Assembly: GCF_000364225.2 (NCBI RefSeq)
Contig: NZ_AQFT02000001.1
Location: 5,390,001 to 5,454,000 of the forward strand
Direction: 5' to 3'
Origin: Eubacterium plexicaudatum ASF492
GTDB taxonomy: Bacteria; Bacillota; Clostridia; Lachnospirales; Lachnospiraceae
Length of the DNA: 64,000 nucleotides
Shown here in pieces: positions 9,346 through 17,030 of the stretch. How positions within the stretch are numbered: the first letter of the stretch is position 1; the number at the start of each line of letters is the position of its first letter. The position numbers and the translations under genes were made by a program. Under the pieces are notes generated by a model, which did not search any database, was not told where the DNA came from, and saw only the letters and a program-made list of their open reading frames with translations.

Positions 9346-10335
9346 ATGAAAGACGAATCGAAAAAAGACTGTGAAATGCTCATTCGGAACAGGGATGTGT
9401 TTCGGGAAGCTTTTATGTGGGAAGACGGTTTGAAATGTCTGGCCGGAGCCGGTATTTTTACAATGGGCGACCAAATAGCCGATGTGGATATGCTAAAGCA
9501 ATGCAAGAAGCTGATTTCTAAAAAAGTCAGTGCGTTTTCTAATTTTGCAGGGGCCGTACGTGTTCCGGTTGCAGCGATACTGGCTACAAGCGACGAACCG
9601 GAGCGGTTGATGGAGCAGGGATTGGAAGTCTATAAGCGGCTGAAAAAGGATTTTTGGAGTTCTCCGTATCTTCCGATGGCAGCGATGATGATTGCGCAAA
9701 TGGCAGAAGAGGAAAGATACGAGCAGGTGGCGGTACGTACCAGAACGATATATAAGCGGATTCAGGCAGAACATCCGTTTCTGACCAGCATGGAAGACAG
9801 TCCGCTGTGTGCGTTGCTGGCGCTTTCGAATAAGTCGGATGATGAGCTGATTTTTGATATGGAAAAATGTTATAACACATTAAAGTCGGAGTTTATGATT
9901 GGAAATGCGGTGCAGTCATTGACACATGTGCTGGCGTTGTTTGACGAGCCTGCAGAGCTAAAATGTGAAAAAACAATGCAGCTGTATCATACCCTGAAAG
10001 ATTCAGGCAGAAAATATGGAACAAATTATGAACTGCCGACGCTGGGTGCGCTTGCTATGACAAACGTGCCGATCAAGGAGATCGTGCAGGAAATGATCGA
10101 AATTGATGGTTGGCTGTCCAAGCAGAAAGGGTTTGGACTCTGGAGCAATGTAACGCAAAAACAGCGGCTTTTATATGCAGGTATGCTGGCGCAGAAAGAC
10201 TGTATCAGGGCAGATGCGGTTCAGACAACGGCGATAAACAGTGCGGTAGCAATGATTCTGGCACAGCAGATCGTATTCTGCGCAATCATTATAAGCAGTG
10301 TAACATTGCATTCGTCCGGTTCATCAAACAATTAA
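9346..10335 (+). CDS. DUF4003 family protein
   Basis: This is a 329-residue soluble, helix-rich protein that I recognise as the DUF4003 family of Firmicutes, of unknown function. Recognisable stretches are the N-terminal FREAFMWEDG, KKLISKKVSAFSNFAG, VPVAAILATSDEPERLM and the C-terminal TLGALAMTNVP. It has no signal peptide or membrane helix. The start at 9346 has an AGAAAGAAGGA ribosome-binding stretch just upstream. It is transcribed alone and ends at a strong bidirectional terminator facing the ABC-F gene. The extreme C-terminus (after QKDCIRADAV) becomes hydrophobic. Confidence 0.75.
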   Translation: MKDESKKDCEMLIRNRDVFREAFMWEDGLKCLAGAGIFTMGDQIADVDMLKQCKKLISKKVSAFSNFAGAVRVPVAAILATSDEPERLMEQGLEVYKRLKKDFWSSPYLPMAAMMIAQMAEEERYEQVAVRTRTIYKRIQAEHPFLTSMEDSPLCALLALSNKSDDELIFDMEKCYNTLKSEFMIGNAVQSLTHVLALFDEPAELKCEKTMQLYHTLKDSGRKYGTNYELPTLGALAMTNVPIKEIVQEMIEIDGWLSKQKGFGLWSNVTQKQRLLYAGMLAQKDCIRADAVQTTAINSAVAMILAQQIVFCAIIISSVTLHSSGSSNN

Positions 10336-10345
10336 AAATGTCTGT

Positions 10346-10377
10346 AAATTGGAGCTGTAATGTTACAGCTCCAATTT
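10346..10377. terminator. Bidirectional intrinsic terminator between convergent genes
   Basis: A perfect 15-bp inverted repeat (AAATTGGAGCTGTAA and its complement) has a 2-base centre and A/T-rich flanks that give a T-tract in both directions. It separates the convergent DUF4003 and ABC-F genes and can serve both. Confidence 0.85.
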
Positions 10378-10383
10378 GAATAA

Positions 10384-11922
10384 TTATACATGTTCCAGTC
10401 CGTTTTTTGTCAGCATGCATACCTGATCGCAGACTTCGGAAATAAACTTCCGGTCATGCGAAATACTGATAATGGCGCCTGGAAATTCTTTTAAGATCCG
10501 GCGGATGACCGGTCCTGAAAGCGGTGAAAAATTGCGGGTCGGTTCATCCAGAATCAGTACGTCGGCATCGGACAGACTCATTTTTAAAAGAAATATTTTG
10601 GCTTTTTGACCGCCGGATAACTGGCTGATCGGATGATCCATTTCTTCTGCGGTATATTTTAACGCACCCAGGTATGTGCGTATTTTCGTACGTGTTTCCA
10701 TATCTCCCGTGGAGTCCAGAAAATCAATCGGCGTCATGGCAGCTGTCAGCAGTTCTTCGTAGTTTTGCGGCATATATTCGGCGTGAATATCCGTGCGGCT
10801 GAGAAGTTCTTCTGCGATTTTGTGAAGGAGCGTTGTTTTTCCGGCTCCATTTGTGCCTACAATGCAGAGTTTTTTCGGACCGCGCACGACGAGATGAATG
10901 TTTTCTGACAGCATTGTTTTGTGGTCAGGGGTATAAAGCTTCTCCAGAGAATATTCCAGTACCGTTTTGCCGGCGGGTATTTTGGTGTTTTTGTCTCCGA
11001 GCTTAAAAAACAAAGAACTTTCTTCTTCTGGCATTTCCGTCATTTTTTCATCTTCACGGGAAAATCGGTGTTCCATAGACTTTACCGCGTGCATTTTCTT
11101 TTTCAGCAACCTTGCTTTGGCCGGGCATTGCCTGGAAATAGTGGCTTGTGCGTATGCTACGCTTTGATAAATGCGCTGAAATTTCTCTTCACGGAGTTTC
11201 TTTTCGCGCTGATCATTTGCCGCCATTCGTGCCTGGTTTTCAAATTGCCGGAAACGCTGCTGTCTGTATTCCGGGTAGGACATGTGAGCAATCGCGTGCC
11301 GGCACTGTGATTTGTGACGAATCTGTTCGATGTGGATAATCGTATTGGCGGTGCGCTCAATTAAAGTTTCATCATGAGAAATAAACAGGACGATCTTCTT
11401 CCAGTTTAAAATAAATGTTTCCAGCCATTCCAGTGTTTTCAGATCCAGATCATTGGAAGGCTCATCAAGCAGCAGGATATCCGGTTCGGAGAGCAGCAGA
11501 CGCAGCAGCTGTGCCTTTACTTTTTCGCCGCCCGACAGTGTTTCCATGATCTGGTCACCATAAAAAAATTCGGAGGAAAGGCCGAACTGCGCCGCCATAC
11601 GGTTCAGCTCTTTCGGAGTCTGTTCAAAAAACAGGGGTTCTTCCATAAAATATTCATAAATGCTTTTTTTACGGTCGGAATCAGGCAGTTCCTGTGGTAA
11701 ATAGCCGGGTTTTTGCCTGAGCAAAATGCGTTCTCCATCAGCTTCACAATAATCCGCTACCATGTTCGGATTGTAAATCCATTGCAGAAGCGTAGATTTT
11801 CCATTCCCTTCCTCTCCGATCATGGCTGCTTTATCGCCGTCGTTCAGCACAAGGCTGAAATTTTCAATCAGTGTTCTTAAGTCTTTTTTGTGTATAAGCG
11901 TTGTATTTTTAATTTGCAGCAT
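10384..11922 (-). CDS. ABC-F family ATPase, probable ribosome-protection protein
   Basis: The protein has 512 residues from the ATG at 11922, which is preceded by AAGGAGG; an upstream in-frame ATG at 11994 has no ribosome-binding site. It has two ABC domains and no membrane segments, the ABC-F pattern. Domain 1 has Walker A GEEGNGKST, signature LSGGE and Walker B LLLDEPSND. A basic linker of about 80 residues follows (KKLREEKFQRIYQSVAYAQ). Domain 2 has GTNGAGKTT, LSGGQ and LILDEPTRN. Size and architecture resemble the Lsa/Vga-type resistance proteins that remove antibiotics from the ribosome. Housekeeping EttA-like proteins are usually larger. The long leader with a tiny upstream reading frame supports an antibiotic-inducible role, but the substrate is unknown. 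Confidence 0.85.
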   Translation of the reverse strand: MLQIKNTTLIHKKDLRTLIENFSLVLNDGDKAAMIGEEGNGKSTLLQWIYNPNMVADYCEADGERILLRQKPGYLPQELPDSDRKKSIYEYFMEEPLFFEQTPKELNRMAAQFGLSSEFFYGDQIMETLSGGEKVKAQLLRLLLSEPDILLLDEPSNDLDLKTLEWLETFILNWKKIVLFISHDETLIERTANTIIHIEQIRHKSQCRHAIAHMSYPEYRQQRFRQFENQARMAANDQREKKLREEKFQRIYQSVAYAQATISRQCPAKARLLKKKMHAVKSMEHRFSREDEKMTEMPEEESSLFFKLGDKNTKIPAGKTVLEYSLEKLYTPDHKTMLSENIHLVVRGPKKLCIVGTNGAGKTTLLHKIAEELLSRTDIHAEYMPQNYEELLTAAMTPIDFLDSTGDMETRTKIRTYLGALKYTAEEMDHPISQLSGGQKAKIFLLKMSLSDADVLILDEPTRNFSPLSGPVIRRILKEFPGAIISISHDRKFISEVCDQVCMLTKNGLEHV

Positions 11923-12191
11923 AATAAGAGCCTCCTTTTTATGGCTTTTTTTGCAAAATAAAAAGCCTGTTTTCGTACCCGAAAAAAGACTCACGCAAAA
12001 AAACTCCGTATAAATGCTGAAAACAAAAATACAAAGGGAGTTCGGAAGCGGGATAATCTAATTCGGTATACGCAGAAAGACCTGGTTCTCGTGTATGAAA
12101 TATTACCAGGTATTTTTTATTGCAGCATCCAAATCAAATTATCGAATAATCATTCCCTCACCCTGCACTTTTGTGCCCTTTCTAACAAATT
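11923..12191 (-). promoter_or_regulatory. Structured leader of the ABC-F gene, candidate attenuator
   Basis: About 270 nt separate the predicted transcription start from the ABC-F start codon. In transcript order the leader has the 4-codon reading frame at 12153-12139, an ACCTGG/CCAGGT stem-loop (12110-12079), and then AACTCC paired with GGAGTT followed by seven T (12043-12000), which looks like a weak terminator. Next is a GGCTTTTT/AAAAAAGCC hairpin just before the ribosome-binding site. Known ABC-F resistance genes are often controlled by ribosome stalling in such leaders. The pairing scheme here was read by eye. Confidence 0.55.
12139..12153 (-). CDS. Putative leader peptide MIIR
   Basis: ATG-ATT-ATT-CGA-TAA is preceded by AGGGTGAGGGA, a plausible ribosome-binding site, and lies about 35 nt after the predicted transcription start of the ABC-F mRNA. 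Very short upstream reading frames of this kind precede several ABC-F resistance genes. It may only be a chance frame. Confidence 0.45.
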   Translation of the reverse strand: MIIR

Positions 12192-12197
12192 AGGTGT

Positions 12198-12226
12198 ATT
12201 ATACACGAAAGGTGATGTTTATGCAA
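12198..12226 (-). promoter_or_regulatory. Sigma-A promoter of the ABC-F gene
   Basis: On the minus strand TTGCAT (12226-12221) is followed after 17 bp by a perfect TATAAT (12203-12198). Transcription would start near 12191. Confidence 0.75.
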
Positions 12227-12274
12227 TACTTTTTTAAAAAAATTTACAAAAATCAGGAAACTCAAAATAATAGG

Positions 12275-12306
12275 TAAAAAAGAGTCCTGCTTTGTACAGG
12301 ACTCTG
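12275..12306 (-). terminator. Intrinsic terminator of the DUF4349 gene
   Basis: On the minus strand AGAGTCCTG pairs with CAGGACTCT around a short loop and is followed by a run of six T. It lies just after the DUF4349 stop codon. Confidence 0.85.
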
Positions 12307-12318
12307 GTAAAACACACT

Positions 12319-13320
12319 CTAGCTTTCTGTTTCCGAACTGTCCACAGTATTTTCCCGTTGTTTTTTTCTACGTTTGTTTAAAAATAAAATAACGCATACA
12401 AGAACAACCGCAAGAGGAACCAGAACTGGCAGTGCACCTATGATATCAATTGCGCTGGAGCGCAGCCATTGGCCAAGTGCATATATATTGTCAGAGAACC
12501 GGTTTCCCGCTTCTTCCCAGAAAGAGGTTTTGGCAGAAGCGACGGTAGTTGTTCGTTCCACTTCCGTAATGTTTAAATAAAGCGTACTGTAGTCTACAAG
12601 ATTGTCAAATGTCCGAAGCTGTGATTCATAAGATTCGATTTCGTAACGAATTTCGGTCAGCCGGCTTTGCAGTTCGATAATATCTTTTAACTTGTCGGCT
12701 TTTTCCAGCAGCTGCAGTAATGCGGTCTGTTCCGTGCGCAGTACTTTGAGATGACTTTCCATATCTACATATCGTAAAGTAACATTTTCGCTGCTGCGGC
12801 TTTGATAAGTAATATTGGAATCCTTGTTTAACAGCGACAGCATCTGATCCATTTTATCTGCCGGAATACGAAGTACCAGGCTTGCATAGCGGTCGCTGCC
12901 GTCGGATACGCTGCCGTCTGTTTCGGAAGATTCTACATAGCCGCCGATTTCGGTGGTTTTTTTGTTTACCTTTTCAACAAAGGAATCAAATTCTTTCGTT
13001 TCCACAGAATAGTTATAGGTAAAAATCAGCTTTTGCGTTTGGCTGTTTGTAGCATTGTCTGCGGCACCGTTTAGCAAAGAAGAATCAGCGGAACCACCGG
13101 AATCATCGGATGCTGCCATATCTTCCGATTTGGAGCTTTCCGCCGGAGCGGTATCTGCTGCTCCTTCGCTTGCGGACATTTTCTGATTGACATCGTCGGT
13201 TGCCTGATTCACAGAGGAATCGGCGCCGGAATCCCGGCTGCTTTTGGCGCCGCAGCCGCCGAGCATCAGGGCGGCACTGAGAGCGGTCGTTAATAATATT
13301 ACGGATAATTTTCTTTTCAT
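12319..13320 (-). CDS. DUF4349 domain lipoprotein
   Basis: The protein has 333 residues. The lipoprotein signal ends in a lipobox (ALMLGGC, Cys23) and is followed by a Ser/Asp/Ala-rich linker. The DUF4349 domain covers about residues 98-300: LIFTYNYSVETKEFDSF, a VLRIPADKMDQML segment, and a coiled-coil region with KLKDIIELQSRLTEIRYEIE. A membrane helix near the C-terminus (ALPVLVPLAVVLVCVILFL) precedes a basic KRRKKQR cytoplasmic tail. It is therefore tethered at both ends on the outer face of the membrane. The family function is not established. AGGAGGG lies 6-8 bases before the ATG. The gene ends at its own terminator. Confidence 0.85.
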   Translation of the reverse strand: MKRKLSVILLTTALSAALMLGGCGAKSSRDSGADSSVNQATDDVNQKMSASEGAADTAPAESSKSEDMAASDDSGGSADSSLLNGAADNATNSQTQKLIFTYNYSVETKEFDSFVEKVNKKTTEIGGYVESSETDGSVSDGSDRYASLVLRIPADKMDQMLSLLNKDSNITYQSRSSENVTLRYVDMESHLKVLRTEQTALLQLLEKADKLKDIIELQSRLTEIRYEIESYESQLRTFDNLVDYSTLYLNITEVERTTTVASAKTSFWEEAGNRFSDNIYALGQWLRSSAIDIIGALPVLVPLAVVLVCVILFLNKRRKKQRENTVDSSETES

Positions 13321-13406
13321 AAGTATTCCCTCCTGTCCGAATGCCGGTCATTTCTCTGCATTCTAATAATATAAACGCAAAAGAGGCAGAGGAGGTCGCA
13401 ACCATT

Positions 13407-14489
13407 TTATAAAAAATTTTTTCCGAGTACAATACCTGCAATTTGTGCGGCTGTCATAGATACCGGATGATCAGCCACATATTCCCGCACCTTATGGGAT
13501 GCGTCGGAATCGGATTCTTCCAGTCGTTCAATTAATCGATTCAGATTTTTTATCTGATCAAGCAGTTCTTCAAACGGCATACCGCGTTCTAACAGCGTCC
13601 GTTCACCGTACTTTTTCTCATATTCACATGTGGAAATGATCTGCATACAAAGCTTTAATTCACCACGGATATCCGAAGCTTCCATCAATACGTCCGGGCG
13701 ATTTTCCAGCTGACGCAGAAAATATTGTTTTGCGCCGGCAACATCCTGCCGTGAAAAAAAGACGGACATGGCCTGTTTGATTTCTGCCGTTTCGCGCTTT
13801 TCGGAACTCATCCCCACGCAGCTTTCATAAACATGCAGATCGTTTTTTGCAATCCATACGGTCAGAAGAAATTCGGATAAAAATCCGTATACCCGCTTTC
13901 TGTAATTATCATATCCGGTAGTGTCGATGCGCTGCTGTACTTCAAATAAAATGTCAAACAGCCAGGCACAGTAAGAGTCAAACAGCTGCTTGCTGCAAAT
14001 CATCATATTTGCGAAATAAGTTTCTTTTTTATGCACCATCTCATGGAACAACGGTGCATATGAAGGATATTTCTCGCAAACGACACGTTCCGTTTCGACT
14101 AAATCTTTTTCATCATGTGTGGAGGCAAATCCGTCATAATACGACATGCGCAGTTCTAACTTTTTCGTTACAATCATGTCATATTGGGAGAGCAGACGGG
14201 CAATGTCTTCCTGTCGATACAGATGGCCGTCTTCTGCAATCAAATATCTGCGATAATGGCAGATGCCGATGATATCCGATTCCCAATCATTTTTCCACAG
14301 CCAGTATACGCCGGTCAGTTCGCTGTAATACGCATTTAACGCGGAGATCGAATCTCCGGTATCGTCGCTAAGATAGCCAAGCGGATCGTGGCAGGCTCTG
14401 CCGACTTGAAGTGGCACATACATAGGATCGGGAGGCGGGGTAAAAGCTTTATGTGTCATTGCGAAAATACGAATGTTTTGTTTGGCCAT
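13407..14489 (-). CDS. DUF4422 protein, probable glycosyltransferase
   Basis: The protein has 360 residues from the ATG at 14489, chosen because CGAGG precedes it and earlier starts would overlap map. Residues 1-240 are a DUF4422 domain: IRIFAMTHKAF, DDTGDSISALNAYYSELTGVYWLWKN, IGICHYRRYL and a YANMMI-like FANMMICSKQLFDSY segment. DUF4422 proteins are usually found with polysaccharide or cell-wall glycan glycosyltransferases. The remaining 120 residues are helical and without a recognised domain. It follows map by 14 bp and is probably transcribed with it. No sugar donor or acceptor can be named. Confidence 0.75.
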   Translation of the reverse strand: MAKQNIRIFAMTHKAFTPPPDPMYVPLQVGRACHDPLGYLSDDTGDSISALNAYYSELTGVYWLWKNDWESDIIGICHYRRYLIAEDGHLYRQEDIARLLSQYDMIVTKKLELRMSYYDGFASTHDEKDLVETERVVCEKYPSYAPLFHEMVHKKETYFANMMICSKQLFDSYCAWLFDILFEVQQRIDTTGYDNYRKRVYGFLSEFLLTVWIAKNDLHVYESCVGMSSEKRETAEIKQAMSVFFSRQDVAGAKQYFLRQLENRPDVLMEASDIRGELKLCMQIISTCEYEKKYGERTLLERGMPFEELLDQIKNLNRLIERLEESDSDASHKVREYVADHPVSMTAAQIAGIVLGKNFL

Positions 14490-14503
14490 AACATACCTCG
14501 TTG

Positions 14504-15379
14504 TTAATAAGACAGTACTTCCGCGCCGGTATCGGTTACCAGCACCATTACTTCCCACTGTGCGGAAGGCTTGCCGTCTTCCGTATATACGGTCCAGTCA
14601 TTGACTTCGTCTACATAAATATCCGCGGCGCCCATATTGATCATTGGCTCAATCGTAAAGATCATGCCTGGGACCATCAGCATTTCTTCTCCACGTCGGC
14701 TGTTATAGCTGACCCACGGGTCTTCGTGAAATTCCAGACCAACACCGTGTCCGCCGATTTCTCGAACGACCGTATATCCGTTTGAAAAAGCATGATCGTG
14801 CACAGCCTGTCCCATATCGCCTAAAAATCCCCATGGCTTTACGGCTTCCAGACCAAGGGAGACACATTCCTTTGCAACCTCTACCAGCTTTTTCTTTTCA
14901 GGGCTTACTTCACCGATGCAAAACATACGAGACGAATCGGAAAAATAGCCGTTTAAAATCGTAGAGGCGTCGACGTTGATAATATCTCCTTCTTTTAAAA
15001 TGATGTCTTCGGACGGGATTCCATGACATACCTGATCATTGAGCGACGTGCATACGCTTTTGGGATAACCGTCATAGTGCAGTGGGGCAGGCATTCCGCC
15101 CATTTTTGTTGTCCGTTCATATACCATCCGGTCAATTTCTTCGGTGCTCATACCGGCGTGGATATGTTCTGCGATATAGTCCAGTACCGCTATGTTAATT
15201 TTTGCACTTTCACGGATTCCGGCAATCTGATGTGCGTTTTTAATCATCTCTCTGGTCGGAACCGGATGTCCCTGATCTGCAATTCGTGCGATTTTGTCAT
15301 CAAATGATTGATGGCATTGTTTGTACTTTTTGCCGCTGCCGCACCAGCACTTATCATTTCTGCCTAACTTGATATGCAT
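14504..15379 (-). CDS. map: Type I methionine aminopeptidase with N-terminal SEC-C zinc motif
   Basis: This 291-residue enzyme removes the initiator Met from nascent proteins. Residues 1-25 hold a SEC-C metal-binding motif (NDKCWCGSGKKYKQCH), as in many clostridial Map enzymes. The catalytic core has the five metal ligands in order: Asp in INVDAST, Asp in YFSDSSR, His in GGHGVGLEFH, Glu in FTIEPM and Glu in AQWEVMV. GHGVG and IEPM are diagnostic. SEC-C tags probably help recruitment to ribosomes, by analogy with SecA. The gene has its own promoter and leads a short minus-strand unit with the DUF4422 gene. Confidence 0.95.
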   Translation of the reverse strand: MHIKLGRNDKCWCGSGKKYKQCHQSFDDKIARIADQGHPVPTREMIKNAHQIAGIRESAKINIAVLDYIAEHIHAGMSTEEIDRMVYERTTKMGGMPAPLHYDGYPKSVCTSLNDQVCHGIPSEDIILKEGDIINVDASTILNGYFSDSSRMFCIGEVSPEKKKLVEVAKECVSLGLEAVKPWGFLGDMGQAVHDHAFSNGYTVVREIGGHGVGLEFHEDPWVSYNSRRGEEMLMVPGMIFTIEPMINMGAADIYVDEVNDWTVYTEDGKPSAQWEVMVLVTDTGAEVLSY

Positions 15380-15428
15380 TTTTTTATCCTCATCTTATTA
15401 TCAGATTATTTTTATTGTGTCATGTATC

Positions 15429-15456
15429 ATTATATACATGTTTTCATTTTTCGCAA
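15429..15456 (-). promoter_or_regulatory. Promoter of map
   Basis: On the minus strand TTGCGA (15456-15451) is followed after 16 bp by TATAAT (15434-15429), about 50 bp before the map start codon. Confidence 0.65.
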
Positions 15457-15475
15457 GGGATGTACGCTAATTTAA

Positions 15476-15520
15476 CAAAAAAACCGTTATGGAACAGGAG
15501 ATTCCACAACGGTTTTTATG
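15476..15520 (-). terminator. Intrinsic terminator of the NlpC/P60 gene
   Basis: On the minus strand AAAACCGTTGTGGAA pairs with TTCCATAACGGTTTT around a short loop, followed by a T-run. It sits 15 bp after the P60 stop codon. Confidence 0.9.
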
Positions 15521-15532
15521 ATTATGTATGGA

Positions 15533-16879
15533 TTAGTTTATAATTCTTCTGACTGCAATAATGGTCCGGTATGTGGCATTTTGTGTTGTAATACCGGTAC
15601 GGGAACTCTGTGCACCGACAATTCTGCCGCCGCCCATATAGAGCGCCACATGTCCGCTGTAACAGATGATGTCTCCCGGCTGTGCTTCGCTGTAGCTGAC
15701 GCCTCTGCCGCAGCTTGCCTGTGCGGACGAGACACGAGGAAGGGAATAGCCAAAGTGTGCATAGACACTCATTACAAATCCGGAACAATCCGTACCGTTT
15801 GTCAGACTTGTACCACCCCATACGTAAGGATTTCCGATAAATTGTGTCGCGTAGTTAATTACATCGCTGCCGGTTACACCGGAAGGACTTACAGCCGGAG
15901 TGGAACCGGCACCGGAGCTGCTGTCGGTGGATGGTGAAGAACTGCCTGATGACGATCCGCCGGAGGATGGCTGCTGTGTATTCTGTTGCTGTGCGGCCTG
16001 CTGTTGTTCGGCCTGTGCACGTGCCTGTGCTTCTCTTGCAGCGCGCTCTGCGGCTTCTCTAGCAGCCTGTTCGGCAGCTTCTGCGGCTTCTCTAGCAGCT
16101 CGTTCCGCAGCTTCTCTTGCGAGGCGTTCTTTTTCTTCTTCATCCCGGATAATCCGGTTTTGCTCCTGAATCGTTTCTTTGTATGCGGCAGCCAGTACTT
16201 TCGCCTGTGATAACTGGGAATCAAAATCATCCATGGTGGATTCTTTGGTGGCAACCATATTTTTCAGTTCCGTTTCCTGAAGCCTGTAGTTATCCTGCAT
16301 TTCTTCCATTTCCGACTGTTCGGTAAGAAGCTGGGACTTTAAGTCAATTACCTGCTGCTTGGTTTCTTTGTATATATCAAGCTGCTCCCGGTCGTAATCA
16401 TAGACGGCATTATAATAATTGACTCTGTTCAGGAAATCCGACATGCTGGTAGCGCCGAGCAGAGCTTCGAGCAAATTGCCGTCGCCGCGCTCATACATGG
16501 AACGGATTCTCTTTTTCATCTGCTCATACTGTTCTTTTTCTTCTGCTTTTGCGATCTCCAGATCTTTATTTGCCTGTTTGATTTCGAGCTCTTTGTCGGC
16601 CAGCTCATCGGCCAGAATATCCATATTTACGAGCAGGTCTACCAGTTCGGCATCCAGAGCGTTAATTTCTTTCTGCAGTTCCTGCTGTTTGTTTGCGATG
16701 CTGTTGATATTGTTATTGACGGAATTTAAATTGTTCTCCGCCTGCTGTTTTGCATCCTGTGCCTGTGTTTTGCGGCTTGCAAATGCCGGCTGCAAAGAGG
16801 TAAAGCTAACGGCAGTTACCAGGAAAAAAGATGCAAGTTTTTTGGAAGTATTTTTAAAATATACAGTCTGTTTTCTCAA
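15533..16879 (-). CDS. Secreted NlpC/P60 (C40) peptidoglycan hydrolase with N-terminal coiled coil
   Basis: The start is TTG at 16879: AAAGGAG lies 7 bases upstream and the promoter places the RNA start near 16914, which excludes the longer frame from 16918. The 448-residue product has a signal peptide (LASFFLVTAVSFTSLQPAFA), a coiled coil of about 200 residues with a RER/AA-rich low-complexity end (EAAERAAREAA), a Ser/Gly/Thr linker and a C-terminal NlpC/P60 domain. Catalytic Cys is in GTDCSGFV and His in YSGHVALYMG. The layout is that of CwlO/PcsB-type D,L-endopeptidases that cut peptidoglycan stem peptides during growth and are controlled through the coiled coil. Confidence 0.92.
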   Translation of the reverse strand: MRKQTVYFKNTSKKLASFFLVTAVSFTSLQPAFASRKTQAQDAKQQAENNLNSVNNNINSIANKQQELQKEINALDAELVDLLVNMDILADELADKELEIKQANKDLEIAKAEEKEQYEQMKKRIRSMYERGDGNLLEALLGATSMSDFLNRVNYYNAVYDYDREQLDIYKETKQQVIDLKSQLLTEQSEMEEMQDNYRLQETELKNMVATKESTMDDFDSQLSQAKVLAAAYKETIQEQNRIIRDEEEKERLAREAAERAAREAAEAAEQAAREAAERAAREAQARAQAEQQQAAQQQNTQQPSSGGSSSGSSSPSTDSSSGAGSTPAVSPSGVTGSDVINYATQFIGNPYVWGGTSLTNGTDCSGFVMSVYAHFGYSLPRVSSAQASCGRGVSYSEAQPGDIICYSGHVALYMGGGRIVGAQSSRTGITTQNATYRTIIAVRRIIN

Positions 16880-16920
16880 TCCGATACTCCTTTGTGTATT
16901 GATTAACGTTTCCAGCAATT

Positions 16921-16949
16921 AGTATAGCACGGCATTTTCAGAATTTCAA
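16921..16949 (-). promoter_or_regulatory. Promoter of the NlpC/P60 gene
   Basis: On the minus strand TTGAAA (16949-16944) is followed after 17 bp by TATACT (16926-16921). The predicted RNA start near 16914 supports the TTG start codon at 16879. Confidence 0.8.
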
Positions 16950-16996
16950 CCGCATGAGTGAAATCTTTCTAATAAAAAACTGTGAATTTTTCTTGA

Positions 16997-17024
16997 ACAT
17001 TTTGTGGCAATTGCCACAAAATGT
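16997..17024. repeat. Perfect 28-bp palindrome
   Basis: ACATTTTGTGGCAA is followed directly by its exact reverse complement. As RNA it gives a 12-bp stem with an AATT loop, but no T-tract follows on either strand. It lies 6 bp after the stop of the SPOCS/LysM gene and about 50 bp upstream of the P60 promoter. It could be an atypical terminator or a protein-binding site. Confidence 0.8.
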
Positions 17025-17030
17025 CCGGAA

